Virus record (IMG/VR): IMGVR_UViG_3300024262_000091
Location: 1 to 39,836 of that record
Strand: one strand, 5' to 3'
Length of the DNA stretch: 39,836 bases
Origin: a virus
The first letter of the stretch is position 1. Each line of letters opens with the position of its first letter. Shown piece after piece: positions 39,324 through 39,836 of the stretch. Below the pieces are notes generated by a model, which was not told where the DNA came from, did not search any database, and saw only the letters and a list, made by a program, of their open reading frames with translations. Made by a program: the position numbers and the translations under genes.

Positions 39324-39707
39324 ATGCTAACAAGAGAAGAAATTCAAGCAAAGTTAGAAGACTGTAACAAAGATTACCTAGCAGGAAAGTTAGGCAGTTA
39401 CAAGAACTACAAAAGAAAGTATGACGCAATCAGAAATCTTAACAGTATTACGAACCAAATCAAAAGGTTGGGAGGTAAAGTTACAAGAAGTAAAGAACTA
39501 ATGTCAACTTACATTTATCACGGCAAAAATTTCACAGTCGAATTAACAGAAGCAAGTTGCGAAACAACTTGGTGGGAAGTTTGCATTCACGGAGAAAATG
39601 TAGCCAAAGAAGTTTTCGACTGTTATTGGAACGAAGATAATATGTTTGAAAACAAGAGAGAATGCTTATATTCTCTATTAAGATTAGACCAAGAATTAAG
39701 TAATTAA
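39324..39707 (+). CDS. Hypothetical early protein, 127 aa
   Basis: The frame opens at ATG 39297, but that is almost at the predicted transcription start, and codons 1-9 read through an AAACAAACAAAAACAAC leader of the usual type; ATG 39324 is preferred. The product is basic and helical at first (MLTREEIQAKLEDCNKDYLA, YKNYKRKYDAIRNLNSITNQ), then has Trp/Cys-rich beta strands (FTVELTEASCETTWWEVCIH). No family recognised. Confidence 0.7.
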   Translation: MLTREEIQAKLEDCNKDYLAGKLGSYKNYKRKYDAIRNLNSITNQIKRLGGKVTRSKELMSTYIYHGKNFTVELTEASCETTWWEVCIHGENVAKEVFDCYWNEDNMFENKRECLYSLLRLDQELSN

Positions 39708-39709
39708 AA

Positions 39710-39836
39710 AGCAAAAAAAAAAGATATGAAAAACGAAGTAGAAATGACAGAATGTACGGAATGTGAAAATGGAACTCAGCACCTCAGCAATTATGTAGCA
39801 CAAATATGTGATTACTGCGAAGGAAGTGGAGAAGTA
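39710..39836. repeat. Direct terminal repeat, copy 2 (circular overlap)
   Basis: Exact copy of bases 1-127. It should be removed when circularising; the gene at 39726 then continues at base 17. Confidence 0.95.
39726..39836 (+). CDS. Zinc-ribbon-like protein, partial duplicate at contig end
   Basis: The first 37 codons of the 42-aa zinc-ribbon gene at 17-145, cut by the contig end. Not a second gene; it shows that this gene belongs to the operon started at 39273, 18 bases after the 127-aa gene. Confidence 0.9.
   Translation, partial: MKNEVEMTECTECENGTQHLSNYVAQICDYCEGSGEV

Noticed and set aside
39297-39707. ATG at 39297 as the start of a leaderless gene
   Set aside because: It lies at the predicted transcription start and the first nine codons read through the standard A-rich leader; ATG 39324 fits the pattern of other genes better.
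1-39836. Prophage, integrase, attachment site or CRISPR array
   Set aside because: No integrase-like gene, no flanking host genes and no regularly spaced repeats; the 22-bp repeats are dispersed before operons and not arrayed.

Overview
The window is one complete, circular genome of a tailed bacteriophage. The last 127 bases repeat the first 127 exactly, so the unique length is 39,709 bp. All convincing genes lie on the + strand. The host is probably a member of the Bacteroidota, most likely a flavobacterium. The support is the very A+T-rich sequence, -7 promoter boxes of the TAnnTTTG type, A-rich leaders without a Shine-Dalgarno GGAGG, and an SSB of the DUF3127 type. HK97-type portal, protease and capsid genes plus a 1267-residue tape measure indicate a siphovirus. 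I see no integrase, excisionase or obvious lysogeny module, and no DNA polymerase, so it probably uses the host replisome.

Layout. From 38163 across the junction to about 11.6 kb there are many short early genes in small operons. Seven of these operons are preceded by an almost invariant 22-bp promoter element. This region also holds the replication pair (an initiator-like protein at 1588 and a DnaC-like helicase loader at 2261), a NinG-like nuclease, and a full single-strand-annealing recombination set (ERF annealase, YqaJ-like exonuclease, SSB, RadC-like protein). It contains two tRNA-like RNAs.

From 11.6 to 16.7 kb lies the most unusual part. A tRNA-like RNA is followed by DUF488, a YkgJ-like Cys-cluster protein, a GNAT acetyltransferase, an alanine-racemase-like PLP enzyme, a 679-residue protein with an amidoligase N-terminus and an acyltransferase (possibly Mom-like) C-terminus, and a ParB-like protein. 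These genes overlap or are nearly contiguous and run into the terminase genes. They look like a compact pathway that makes an amino-acid-derived group and attaches it by an amide bond. The phage DNA is one plausible target, which is an inference.

From 16.6 to 38.1 kb is the late region: small and large terminase, portal, prohead protease, major capsid protein, connectors, major tail protein followed by a terminator, two overlapping chaperone-position genes, tape measure, tail-tip proteins, a large protein with an arabinofuranosidase-B-like C-terminal domain, a modular receptor-binding candidate, then holin-like proteins, a cell-wall enzyme with an H...SAGC motif and an overlapping spanin-like pair.

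Limits: all family calls are from reading motifs; no database search was possible. Many short genes are supported only by position, leader sequence and tight packing.
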